A DNA stretch of 64,000 nt from Callorhinus ursinus (Eukaryota > Chordata > Mammalia > Carnivora > Otariidae), in assembly GCF_003265705.1 (NCBI RefSeq), contig NW_020312966.1, positions 20,459,436 to 20,523,435 on the forward strand, written 5' to 3'. The notes under the pieces were generated by a model. It saw nothing but the letters and a program-made list of their open reading frames with translations. It was not told where the DNA came from and did not search any database. Position 1 is the stretch's first letter, and each line of letters begins with the position of its first letter. The translations under genes were made by a program, and so were the position numbers. This document shows positions 45,845-55,448 of the stretch, piece by piece.

Positions 45845-46300
45845 GTGATGGTTAAGAGAATGCGTGTCAGAGCTGGACTGTCTGGGCTTATATATTAGCT
45901 CTACCATTTAATTGGTTCCATGATGTTTGTGATATTTGTCAAATAACTGGATCTTTCCAGGCCTCAGTTTTGTCTTTGTAAAATAGGGAATAATAGTAGT
46001 ACTACTTCACAAGGTTGTTTTCAGGACTAAATTAATGTATATAAAGTGTATCTATGGGGCGTCTGCCTTTAGCTCAGGTCATGATCCCAGGGTCCTGGGA
46101 TTGAGCCCGACATGGGGCTCCCTGCTCAGCGGGGAGCCTGTTTCTCCATTTCCCTCTTCCCCTCCCCCCTGCTTGTGCTCTCTCTTGCTCTCTCTCTCTT
46201 TCTCAAATAAATAAATAAAATCTTTAAAAAAAAGTGTATATATGCACAGGGCCTGGCACTGCCTGGTAGGTACGTATGAGTCTTAGCTGTCATTGGTCAC
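45845..46300 (+). mobile_element. MIR SINE, sense, split by a CAN-SINE
   Basis: 'GTGATGGTTAAGAGAATGCG', 'TCAGAGCTGGACTGTCTGGG', 'AGGCCTCAGTTTTGTCTTTG', 'AATAGTAGTACTACTTCACA', then after the insertion 'CAGGGCCTGGCACTGCC'. Full-length MIR order. Confidence 0.88.
46057..46230 (+). mobile_element. CAN-SINE, sense, lacking the tRNA A-box part
   Basis: Starts GGGGCGTCTGCCTTTAGCTC: the first GGGGCG joins directly to the TCTGCC segment, so the part with the A box is deleted. A-rich tail. A 14-bp duplication with one mismatch (AAAGTGTATCTATG, AAAGTGTATATATG) lies at 46,043-46,056 and 46,231-46,244. Confidence 0.94.
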
Positions 46301-47284
46301 CTTTATGATTGTCTAATTTTACAAAGTTTTGTTAATAACAACAAAAATTTATTTATCATATATTAAAAGCGTGTACTAAGATTTAAGTTTTCAAAACTAA
46401 AAATTTCCAGTTAGAAACCACTTTTCATCTGTAACTCTTAAGAAATGAACGGTTGAAGCAAAACACTTCATTATCAAGGGCCATGTGTAAAACATTAAAA
46501 ACAAACTAAAAACAAAAAGGTTGTCCATGGAGTTGTATGGAAGACTCAGTAACGGAGTTCTGCATTTTTTGGAATTATGTTCTTTTTAACATATTCTAAG
46601 TTCCTGATTGAAAAAATAAAGACAGGTGATTTTCAACCAAGTAGCTACCAAGTCTTCTATGTCTTATCTCTGCAACTTTAGTTTTCATTGGATTACCACT
46701 TAAGTTTTCTTGACTGTGGATACACTTCCATATTATTGTTTTAAGTAGTCTTTTTTTTTTTTTTATTGGGAACATTTCCTTGAACATTCACATAGAGTAT
46801 CAAAAGAAGTTTTTGTTTGTGGTTGGAAAAATGTCTCTAACCTGCCAACAGAACTTAAAATTGCATAAGGAAACGGGTGTTGATGCTGAGAAATGGTGTG
46901 TAGGCAGCAGATCTCTTGTTCTGTCTGAAAACAGTGATGAAACACAAACAACAAATGTGGATTGCCGTTGCTCTATTTTAGTGTGGGAAAGACAACTTCA
47001 GGGCAGGAGAAAAACTTCTGCTGTTTTAATCAACTTTCATTATATTTTAGGCATGGGATTTTGTTGGCAGTCATTGCAGGGATCACAGAAAGCTAATGTC
47101 TATAAAAAGCACTATGGTGCCTGTTTCATTATATTTGTGTTGAACTTTAGTAGGAATTTATAACTTGGGATTCGTTTTTGATCTTTAAGTGATTTGTGGA
47201 CTCTTGAAATTATTTATAGAATTTTACTTTTTTTTGAAGCTTTTATGATGCATTGTTGTCATGAAGCAATCTTTTACTCTTTTT
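46301..47284. other. Intronic DNA without recognised repeat; longest unexplained open frame
   Basis: A + strand frame without stop covers about 46,780-47,163 (127 codons). It matches no family I recognise and has no convincing start context. Treated as non-coding. Confidence 0.4.
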
Positions 47285-48410
47285 GTTTTGTTTTTGTATT
47301 GAAATAAAGTACACATAACATAAAATTTACCATTTTAACTATTTTTAGGTGTCTGGTTCAGTGGCATTAAGTACATTCATATTTTTGTGCATCCATCACC
47401 ACCAACCACCTCTAGAACTTTTTCATCATCCCAGCCTGAAAATCTGTACCCATTAAACGGTAACCCCCCATGCCCCAATGCCCTGGCAACCTCTATTCAA
47501 CTCTCCGTTTTTATGAACTTGACTCCTTGCTGGGAATGGCCAGCAATCCCTGTACCAATGGATGAAAGATTACTCCAGACTTTGCTGTGAAAGACAGGGG
47601 AAGGCGGGGGGGGGGGGGGTCCATGCTCAGAGACGAGGACCCTTTGCTCTTCTTTGCTTTCACCTTTATTCGTGCTTCAAGATAATCATAAATCTTTATT
47701 ACTCTGTTTCTCAAGTAAGTGATATGTGGCAAGAGTCTGATGATGGGAAAGATACAATGTGCTGATCAGCTTGTTCTACGAGTTCTGCTAAGCATAGCTT
47801 TAGGGGACAATGCATACATCTCTTAGATCACAGGGCAGCTGTTTGGGCTAACAAAGCTTCGGGGAAGGGGACCCCCGTGGCATTCCTACGGCAGAGTGGT
47901 TGCGCTGGGACTCGGCATTCCAAAGGTCTGCGTCCTCCTCCGAAACCTTCCCTCGCCCCCAGAGGCCTCCGTGTTATATTTTAGCGAGCCAGGTGTTATC
48001 GATGATTTCATGCTCTACATTAACCCCAACAACTGCTCTACCTTATGTAAGTGGAATCGTGCAATATGTGTCCTTCTGATTTATCCATGTTGTAGCATGT
48101 ATCAGAATTTCATTTCTTAAGGCTGAGTAAACAGTCCATTGTATTTACATACCACATTTTGTTTATATGTTCTCCCATTGATGGACAATTGGGTTGTTCT
48201 ACCTTTTGACTATCATGACTAATACTGCTACAAACATTGGTGTGCAAAATCTAAGTCCCTGCTTTCATTTCTTTTGTGTATATACTTGGAATTGTTGGAT
48301 TACCTAGTAATTCCATGTTTAATATTTTGAGAGACCAGCAAGCATACCATTGTCCACAGTGGCTATACCATGTTATACTCCTGCTGTCTGTAGAATTTTG
48401 TGTTGTGTAC
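47285..48410 (-). mobile_element. L1 3' UTR and ORF2 end, antisense, split by a solitary LTR
   Basis: 'AAGTACACATAACATAAAAT', 'CAGTGGCATTAAGTACATTC', 'CATCACCACCAACCACCTCT', then after the LTR 'CCTTATGTAAGTGGAATCGT', 'CATGTTGTAGCATGTATCAG', 'CACATTTTGTTTATATGTTC'. Standard antisense L1 3' end. Confidence 0.9.
47528..48031 (-). mobile_element. ERVK-like solitary LTR (504 bp), antisense
   Basis: The segment is bounded by TG and CA. It interrupts the L1 3' UTR exactly, with 6-bp flanks ACTCCT (47,522-47,527) and ACTGCT (48,032-48,037); the intact L1 has ACTACT there. On the minus strand it starts TGTTGGGG and carries an AATAAA about two thirds in. It then has a C-rich block (the 14-G run at 47,606-47,619 on +) and ends CCAGCA. 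A 6-bp duplication and TGTTGGG start fit class II (betaretrovirus-like) endogenous retroviruses. Only the LTR is present, with no coding region. The family name is not determined. Confidence 0.75.
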
Positions 48411-49177
48411 ATTTTTTTTTTTAAGAATCAGTCATTAGATTTCATCAAAATCTCAAAGTGATCTATTATATTTAGTCTTCAACAAATTCACTTTAATTCC
48501 TGCATACTTGATAGAGTATATAGTGTGTTGTAGCGATGAGTTATGTTAGGCCTATCCACTTGCTTCCTCATTCCACCAGAACCTCTCTGCATAGATGAAA
48601 TGCAAGGTGTTACCCTTCAAGTTTAGTTCTCTGGGTTAACACTGATGTTCAAGTGGTCTTGAAAAAGAGTGTTATTTTTCAGGCTCACAAGAAGACTGAG
48701 ATGACAAAACACAAAAAGTAGCATTAAATTCTGTACTGAGAGTATGGTAGCAGGTTGGCACTGATAATTTTTATTTCTCATCTGTGTGGAGGAGACTTTG
48801 CTTATAGGCCAACAGACTCTACTGTGTGTGTACCTTTAGGTACTTGAACAAACTATTTTCAGTGTGAATATGATCATGGATTTCTTTTATGTAAATAGAT
48901 TTTTAAAATAGGTTTGTTCCTTAAAATGAATTATTATCAACCAATGACATTATCATAGCTGGAATTTTTTTCACCTAACTTTAGAATGATAACTAGCAAA
49001 AATTAATAAATTAATTGATAGTAGAAATATGACTTCCTTTTTACTTCCTTCAAATAAATAAAATAAACCTAATGACAAAGAGAAGTTAAACATTATCTTT
49101 TGGCCTATATCCCCATAACACTTGAAAATTACATGAAGTTGAACACAGTGATTAGAAATACTATCTAAGATTCTACT
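48411..49177. other. AT-rich intronic DNA without recognised repeat
   Basis: No element or gene identified. Confidence 0.45.
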
Positions 49178-49193
49178 CTTTATATTTTATTTC

Positions 49194-49406
49194 CTTTTTT
49201 TTTTTTAAAGATTTTATTCATTTATTAGAGAGAGAATGAGCAGTGGGGAGAGGCAGAGGGAGAGAGAGAGAGAGAAGCAGACTCCCTGCTGAGCAGGAAG
49301 CCCAGTGCAGGGCATCTATGCAGGGCTGGATCCCAGAACCCAGAGATCATGACCTGAGTGGAAGGCAGAAGCTTCACCAACTGAGCTATGAGCCACCCAG
49401 GTGCCC
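49194..49406 (-). mobile_element. CAN-SINE, antisense, small internal duplication
   Basis: T-run, AAAGATTTTATTCATTTATT, GAGAGAGAGA, 'CAGTGCAGGGCATCTATGC' followed by AGGGCTGGATCCC (duplicated GCAGGGC), 'GCCACCCAGGTGCCC'. A perfect 16-bp duplication CTTTATATTTTATTTC lies at 49,178-49,193 and 49,407-49,422. Confidence 0.96.
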
Positions 49407-49422
49407 CTTTATATTTTATTTC

Positions 49423-51225
49423 TTAAGGCAGAGAATTTGTGCCATAAAGAATTTTTTATTAAATGAATTTTAGAGTCCTGTATTTTGGGACCAAATTTAA
49501 AAATCCAAAACAAACTAAGGAAAATTGCATGTAACTCTATGTAGTAAGGCTACAATAAAAGAAGTTGTCCCTTCCAGATTGAGTGATGCTGTGGCACCCT
49601 ACCTTTCTCCTCCTTCTCCTCCCATTCAGGATCACCATTGTTGGTGGGACTGGGGCATAGCTCAACACGGTCTCTGGGCAGGAGAAGAGGTGGAGAACAA
49701 CCAGTACTGAAGTATTAAGTTACATTTTAGAAAACTTGATTTTCGCTTATTCAATTAATTAGCTGAATCACTTGGTCTCCATTTCTTATTTGTAAAATGT
49801 TAGGATTGAACTAGAGGATGTACTTTCTAAGGGGATTTTTTTTTTTTGAGGGGATGTTGGGGACGTGTATGATTCCTGAGTCTTAGCAATACCCCAAATT
49901 CAGAAACCTAGCCAATTGCTCTAACAGCCTTTATAGAGCTTCTATAATATCCTAACCCTGTAATTCTTTCCTAATTTGAAGGTAAGGACTGTCCATCTTG
50001 TAAACTTCAAAATCTCTCAATACAAGGCATTACTCACAGTTGGCACCTAGAAAGAATGCAAATGCAAAGAAAATGGTTCAGATTAAGGAAGGTACAAAAC
50101 TGTTGTGCAAACACTATTTAATTGGTTCTTCAATGCTCTTAATGGGTTTTGGTGGCTATTATTGGTTATTTGGATCCATACATTTCAACTGCAGATTGCA
50201 GGTATCCTTCTGATAATGAAATATAATGACTTGCATCACTCAAATTTAAGAGATAACAACCTAATCCAGTGGCTTTGTCTGCATTTCTCTGGGATTTCTT
50301 TGGCTATACCTTCCTCTGGCTTTTAGCCTCAGGGTCAGATGGTCTTTAGTTCACTCTCTAAAAGAAAGGGGCCGTATTTTAAGAGCAAAACAATGCTTTC
50401 TCCAAACTCTCAGTGCATTTCATTGAATTTTACCCTTGTACATATATGAGCTAATTCCAGGTTCCATGAGAAGGCCATGTGCTGATTGGCTTAGCTGAGT
50501 TCTTGGACTAACCATTTATTAGAAGAGGAAAAGGGACTTCCTTTGATTAATCATGTCCTTGAAAACTCTAGAATTGGTGCTGTAGCTAGTTTGTCTTGAG
50601 CTTCATGGATGACAAAACCAGTATTCTTTCAGGATGGGGATGGGACTAAGTCCAGGGCAGGGATCTAACAGCCCGCCCTGTAGCTCACCCTTTCAATCCC
50701 AAACATCCAAATACATTCTTCCTCTTATGCGTGTCCTTAATGAAACTTTGCCTATACATGAGATACTCTCACTACCTCCCCAGAGAAGGACATTTCAGCG
50801 TCTCATCTAGTTCCAAAACCAAGATCTTTAGGTGACGCATAGTCTCCTTTCTCAGATCTGATGGAGCGCCTCATGGTTCTGCAGCCCTATGGCGAAAGAA
50901 TAACAGGTCTGTTCCTAGTGCTCAAGCAGGAGCAAGGTGGTCGTAATACGAGTTTCCATTTGTAAAGGAGGGTAATGGAAAAGGATGCGCAATGATCAAC
51001 GATCACTCTTTCCTAGTCCAGGAGTGATGAGTACCCCTGTATGGCAGGAGGTTCATTTCTTAGCGTATTTGACAGCAAGTGATTTTTATCTCTGAGAGTG
51101 TCTCCTTTTCCCTTGTCTTTATGGCACATCGGTGGTGGCCTTTGAGAAGGACCGACCATGAACTTCTAATAACTCTCTCGCCTTCCCCACGGGATTGGAA
51201 GGGAGGGACCTCAGGTTGTGTCAGA
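49423..51225. other. 1.8-kb repeat-poor intronic interval
   Basis: No clear repeat; perhaps a diverged L2/MIR tail near 49,940-50,060. No gene signature. Confidence 0.45.
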
Positions 51226-51345
51226 GGAGTGGTTCTCAGTGTGGTCTCAGGACCAGCAGCTTAGCAAATTCTGGGGTGTCACCCCAGACCTAATGCACTG
51301 TCCTCCCGGAGCATCAGATGCACTTTCTAGTTTAAGAACCATCGA
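51226..51345. mobile_element. MER5-type hAT-Charlie non-autonomous element
   Basis: 'GGAGTGGTTCTCAGTGTGGT', 'CTCAGGACCAGCAGC', then 'TGTCACCCCAGACCTAATG', 'AGCATCAGATGCAC' and AAGAACC follow the MER5 pattern. Confidence 0.75.
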
Positions 51346-52016
51346 CGTAGACGTTTAGCAGGGTTTTGTGGTTTCTTTGGCAAATCAGCTCCCTTAAAAA
51401 CTAAGTGGACTGCTGGTTGGTTTAGGGTCAGTTCAGGGTCAGTTCCATTTGCAGTAACCGTAGTCAGAGACCTTGCCTGGTCATCGGCTCTAAGCCTGTC
51501 AGAGCATGAAGTCTCCTCTCCACCCATCCCCTGGGTTCTTAATTTAAAGGCTACTGCCCTATCTTGGCCTCTGCTTGTTCCTTGCCTTTAGGCTGCGTCT
51601 TAACTGTTTTTTTCCACAATGAAGTGTATTGTCTTCTTTGTTAGGCAAGGGTATGCCTATTAGCGGAGGTGCTGGGGAAAGGACCCTGGTGGGGGGGGGG
51701 GGGTTAGGTGTCCTTCCAGCTCCATTCTCATCTCCCCGGGAACCTCCTACTTCACAGCGTCTGCTTTTGCAAGCCTTAGCTTGGCTTCCATAACTTGGCT
51801 TTTTGGTTGGTTGGTTGATTTGTGTTTTAACCATACTGGAGTCCACATTACTGAAATTTTAGCTTTTTTGGGTTTTTTGTTTTTGTTTTCTCCCCTCTCT
51901 GCTTTTAGCCTAAGTTTATCTTTAGGCTACAGGAAGCAGGCAACACATTTCTTCATTCTTAATTTTTGTACCACTTACTTTTCTTTTTCTTGAAGCAGCC
52001 ATAATAAATGCTTTTA
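51346..52016. other. Intronic DNA; 13-G run
   Basis: A homopolymer of 13 G lies at 51,691-51,703. No element or gene identified. Confidence 0.45.
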
Positions 52017-52204
52017 GTAATGATGAAATTTAAGGTATTCGCTTTTTGGTTAAGAGTGCTGTTGTTAAACTCTAAAGTTTTGGGGTCAGAAACTGGTGCC
52101 TCTAACAGACAGGAAGCAAATAGGAAAAAGCAATTCTTTTCTCTTGTCCAGGCTTTCTGTCTCCCTCTTTTGACCCCTGCCCTCATGGCCTCATGAGGAG
52201 AAGT

Positions 52205-52510
52205 TGGCAAAACAAGGAATCCATGGAATAATACTCAGGAATCAAAAGCAGTGCACTGCTGATACACTCTATGAGATGGATGAAAGAAGTCACCCAACAA
52301 AGAGTATATACCCTATGATTCCATTTATATAAAATTCTACAAAACTAAGTTATCATGAATACGGATAGGGAGAGAAAGGACAGCTGCTGGGTCCGGGGGT
52401 GGAGAGGTGACGGAGGGACTGGAGGGGAAGATGACAAGCGACACAGGAAACCTTCGGGGTTCATGATTTCACAGGTGTAGTCCTATAGCAACTGTTACCA
52501 AAGTATACAT
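52205..52510 (+). mobile_element. L1 3' UTR fragment, sense, ancient
   Basis: 'GGAATAATACTCAGGAATCA', 'GAGATGGATGAAAGAAGTCA', 'CCTATGATTCCATTTATATA', 'TTCATGATTTCACAGGTGTA' resemble an ancient L1 3' UTR. No A-tail remains. Confidence 0.7.
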
Positions 52511-52511
52511 T

Positions 52512-52711
52512 TATTTTTTTAAGATTGATTTATTTATTAGAGAGAGCATGAGCGAGCGGGGGGGGGGCAGGCAGAGGGAAAGAGTGCCTCAAGCAGACTC
52601 CCCACTGAGCGTGGAGCCCAGCCGTGGGGCTCGATCTCATGACCCTGAGATCAGCAGCTGAGCTGAAACCAGGAGTCGGACGCTTAACCGACTAAGCCCC
52701 CCAGGTGCCCC
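52512..52711 (-). mobile_element. CAN-SINE, antisense (older)
   Basis: T-run, AAGATTGATTTATTTATTAG, G-run, 'GGGGCTCGATCTCATGACCC', 'AGTCGGACGCTTAACCGAC', 'CCCCCCAGGTGCCCC'. Confidence 0.93.
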
Positions 52712-52819
52712 TGTAATGATGAAATTTCAGTGCCTTCCGATTGACATTTGGTCGCGGATATCAGGACATATCTGTGGGGGCAGTGTGTGTTCGTGTAGCA
52801 CATTTTGACTTTGTATATT

Positions 52820-53070
52820 AAAGTAGCATGACCTAGAGCTTCTGAGTTTCCCCAAATCCCAGCCTCACCACTCATCAGTAGCCTTTAATAAATTACTTAG
52901 TCTCATTCTGCCTCAGTTTCTTCATCTGTAAACGAAGGGCAATAAAAACACAGACCTCATGAGGTTGATGTAAGGATTAAAAGTGCTTTCATATATGTAA
53001 AGTGCTTAAGACAAGGACTTTCACACAGTAAGCATTGCGCAACTGTTAGCTATTATTTCAAGCAGCAAGC
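52820..53070 (+). mobile_element. MIR SINE, sense
   Basis: 'GTAGCATGACCTAGAGCTTC', 'AATTACTTAGTCTCATTCTG', 'CCTCAGTTTCTTCATCTGTA', 'ACCTCATGAGGTTGATGTAA', 'AGTGCTTAAGACAAGGAC'. Followed by a local duplication of AAGCATTGCGCAACTGTTA at 53,072-53,090. Confidence 0.9.
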
Positions 53071-53814
53071 ATTGCACAACTATTAACTGACTATTACTCT
53101 GCCGCCAAAGAGTGTTTTATTTTTAGGACTGGGTTCTTGGAAAGATTTTTTTTATACAGTGTATACAAATTGAACATTTAAACATGAATGTTTATTAGAT
53201 TGGAAATAGGGGGGAATATTGGGGAAAATACAGCAAGGGTTTTAACACTTGTTAACCAGGTTCTGAAGAGAGGAGCTAAACCAGTTCTCACGCCTGTTGG
53301 CAATCAGGGAGCCTACCGAGAATGGAATTATGAAGTCAAACTAGAATGTTTTTCTCTTGAAAAATCTTAAAATGAACCAGTTTTCCCTCTTTAATTTAGA
53401 AAATAAAAAAGTCAAATAGGATAGGAGATATAAGAAAGGATTTTCCTATACGATCTATTGAAAAACAGGAAAATAAACATTTTCGGGTGGGCAGAGAATC
53501 TACACTGGGGAATGCTAATAAACAGCATTTCCTGTTATTTATTTTGTACTGTCTGGGAGCTGTGGGCACTTAGATACCTAGCCTGATCTATAATATTTGA
53601 ATAAACAGTCTTAACTGTGTTGCCTTGGTTGATTCTTTCAAACAAAGGAAACATTCCATACCTTTGTCTGCCTGTGTGACTCGGCCTGCTGGGGAGCCAG
53701 AGGAGGCTTAAGATTTCCTTTTGCCTCCTTCAGAGGAGGTAGCTTCCTTGGGGTTTTACCCCATGCATACCGCCACCTCTTGGGGAGGAAGTTTTCAGCT
53801 GACATATTGCTCAT
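53071..53814. other. Intronic DNA without recognised repeat
   Basis: No gene or mobile element identified. Confidence 0.45.
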
Positions 53815-53826
53815 CTCAGAAACATT

Positions 53827-54032
53827 CTTTTTTTTTTTTAAAGATTTTATTTTATTTATTTGCGAGAGCGAGAATGAGAGAGGGAGAGAGAGCACATGAG
53901 AGGGGGAAGGGTCAGAGGGAGAAGCAGACTCCCTGCTGAGCAGGGAGCCTGATGCGGGACTCGATCCCGGGACTCCAGGATCATGACCTGAGCCGAAGGC
54001 AGTCGCTTAACCAACTGAGCCACCCAGGCGCC
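53827..54032 (-). mobile_element. CAN-SINE, antisense (young)
   Basis: T-run, AAAGATTTTATTTTATTTAT, 'GGGACTCCAGGATCATGACC', 'GGCAGTCGCTTAACCAACTG', 'GCCACCCAGGCGCC'. A perfect 12-bp duplication CTCAGAAACATT lies at 53,815-53,826 and 54,033-54,044. Confidence 0.96.
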
Positions 54033-54044
54033 CTCAGAAACATT

Positions 54045-55204
54045 ATTCTTTAGTGTTCCTATTCTAGTTCTTACATTTACACTATTCCCTTCATCTGAGA
54101 TAAAAAATCCCTTTTCTGTCCTCATGTTTTTGAAAGCAGCATAATAGTTCCTTAAAAAGGATTGCCTTCTCTATTTAAAGGGGGTACTTAAAGGGGGTAC
54201 TTTTTATCACTCCCTCTTCTTGTTGCAATAAGGAAAAAGAGTTGTTGCTGAATCGAGAGGGAATAGTACAGTCTTTCGAGGAAATAAGGTGCAGTATGCA
54301 TGAAGGTTAACGGGCACTAGGGTCCCAGTGGGAAGAGCTTTCCTCCCAGGAGGTTTGGATAGGGTAGGCAGCTCGGCTGCCAGTGCCTAACCATTTAAGG
54401 ACCTGCAGGTTCCCTCATCTTATCTCTGATAACTGGTATTTGTCTTGGCCCTGCTTCAGTTTGTAAGCTCCAAAAGCTAGAGATAGGCAGTTGAATTTTA
54501 CTGCAATTATTTTAATGCTAATTAGAATTGAAATATTCAAATTTGGAGAATTTGTTGAAAAAAATGGTGGGTAATTGCATAAATGCTTAGGCATTACTTT
54601 TCCATTTCAATTTAAAACACCTCCTCTCTCTTCATTATATAATTACTCACACCATTATTTGACCCAAACAATTTGTTATTTTCCCACACAGTTTAGACAA
54701 TTATCTGAATTTAGCTTTCTAGTTTCAACACAGTTGAAATATAAGATTTTTTTTTCTTTACCCAGGATGTTTTGACCCGTGTTAAAACAATACCTTTTAT
54801 CCCAGGCGCCAAAATGTGGTACCTGTTATACGTTATGGAATTAGCTTTGGCTAGTGTTTCCTGTGAGATTTCACCCCGGCAGACGTCAGCCTCCAGGGCC
54901 ACTGAGGAAGCAAGAACAATAAGCTCTCCTTGCTGATATGCCTTTACTTTTTAATGTATTCTGAGGTCTATTAATCACGGTTTGTTGTTGTTGATACACT
55001 TAGTGTGTGTGTGGGTGGCGAAGCCTTCAGGAGATTAACCCCCCCAGGTCAGTCGTTGCTGCAGGTCACTTCCCCTGTGTTGTCCTTTAGAATATTTGGA
55101 AGTGAAGTTTTATTGTTCCTTAGTTTAATAGCAGGTAAGTGTTAACTGTTGAGCCACAGGAAGTAAATAAATGGTATTTCTGATATCATCATGTAAATTT
55201 GGCT
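54045..55204. other. Repeat-poor intronic DNA
   Basis: Contains a 15-bp tandem duplication of TTAAAGGGGGTAC at about 54,174-54,202 and an AT-rich TAATTAG-containing block at 54,485-54,560. Confidence 0.5.
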
Positions 55205-55209
55205 TCAGC

Positions 55210-55312
55210 TCAGGTGGATTAGTACCATTGTTTACAAATACAGATTCCTTGGTTCCGTAGTTGTAGGTCCTGATTCAGTAAGTTTGGTAAGGGGGCCAGG
55301 TATTTGTACCTA
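55210..55312. mobile_element. MER5-type hAT fragment
   Basis: 'AAATACAGATTCCTTGGTTC' then 'GTCCTGATTCAGTAAGTTTG' and 'GGCCAGGTATTTGTACC' match the middle of MER5A-like elements. Confidence 0.65.
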
Positions 55313-55408
55313 AAAAGAAGCAGCCCAAACGAGGAACCAAATCCAAAGCAATAATAACAAAAAAACCCCTCCAAGATGTAGAGGACATTTAGAGGTGGAA
55401 GGGGGGAA

Positions 55409-55412
<4 letters not shown>

Positions 55413-55447
<35 letters not shown>
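55413..55447 (+). repeat. (GT)n microsatellite
   Basis: About 17 GT units, uninterrupted; likely length-polymorphic. Confidence 0.96.

Positions 55448-55448
<1 letters not shown>

Larger units (their letters stand above)
52017..52727. repeat. Perfect 15-bp direct repeat flanking an L1 tail plus SINE
   Basis: GTAATGATGAAATTT occurs at 52,017-52,031 and 52,713-52,727, enclosing 681 bp that contains an L1 3' UTR fragment and an antisense CAN-SINE with no clear duplication of its own. It may be an L1 target-site duplication, with the SINE inserted into the L1 tail. Confidence 0.6.

Noticed and set aside
46780..47163. 127-codon open frame on +
   Set aside because: No recognisable domain, no convincing start context and no splice signals. 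A single frame of this length is expected by chance in 64 kb of AT-rich intron. Conservation analysis could overturn this.
47528..48031. Endogenous provirus with coding genes
   Set aside because: Only one LTR is present and L1 sequence resumes directly on both sides; there is no internal region.
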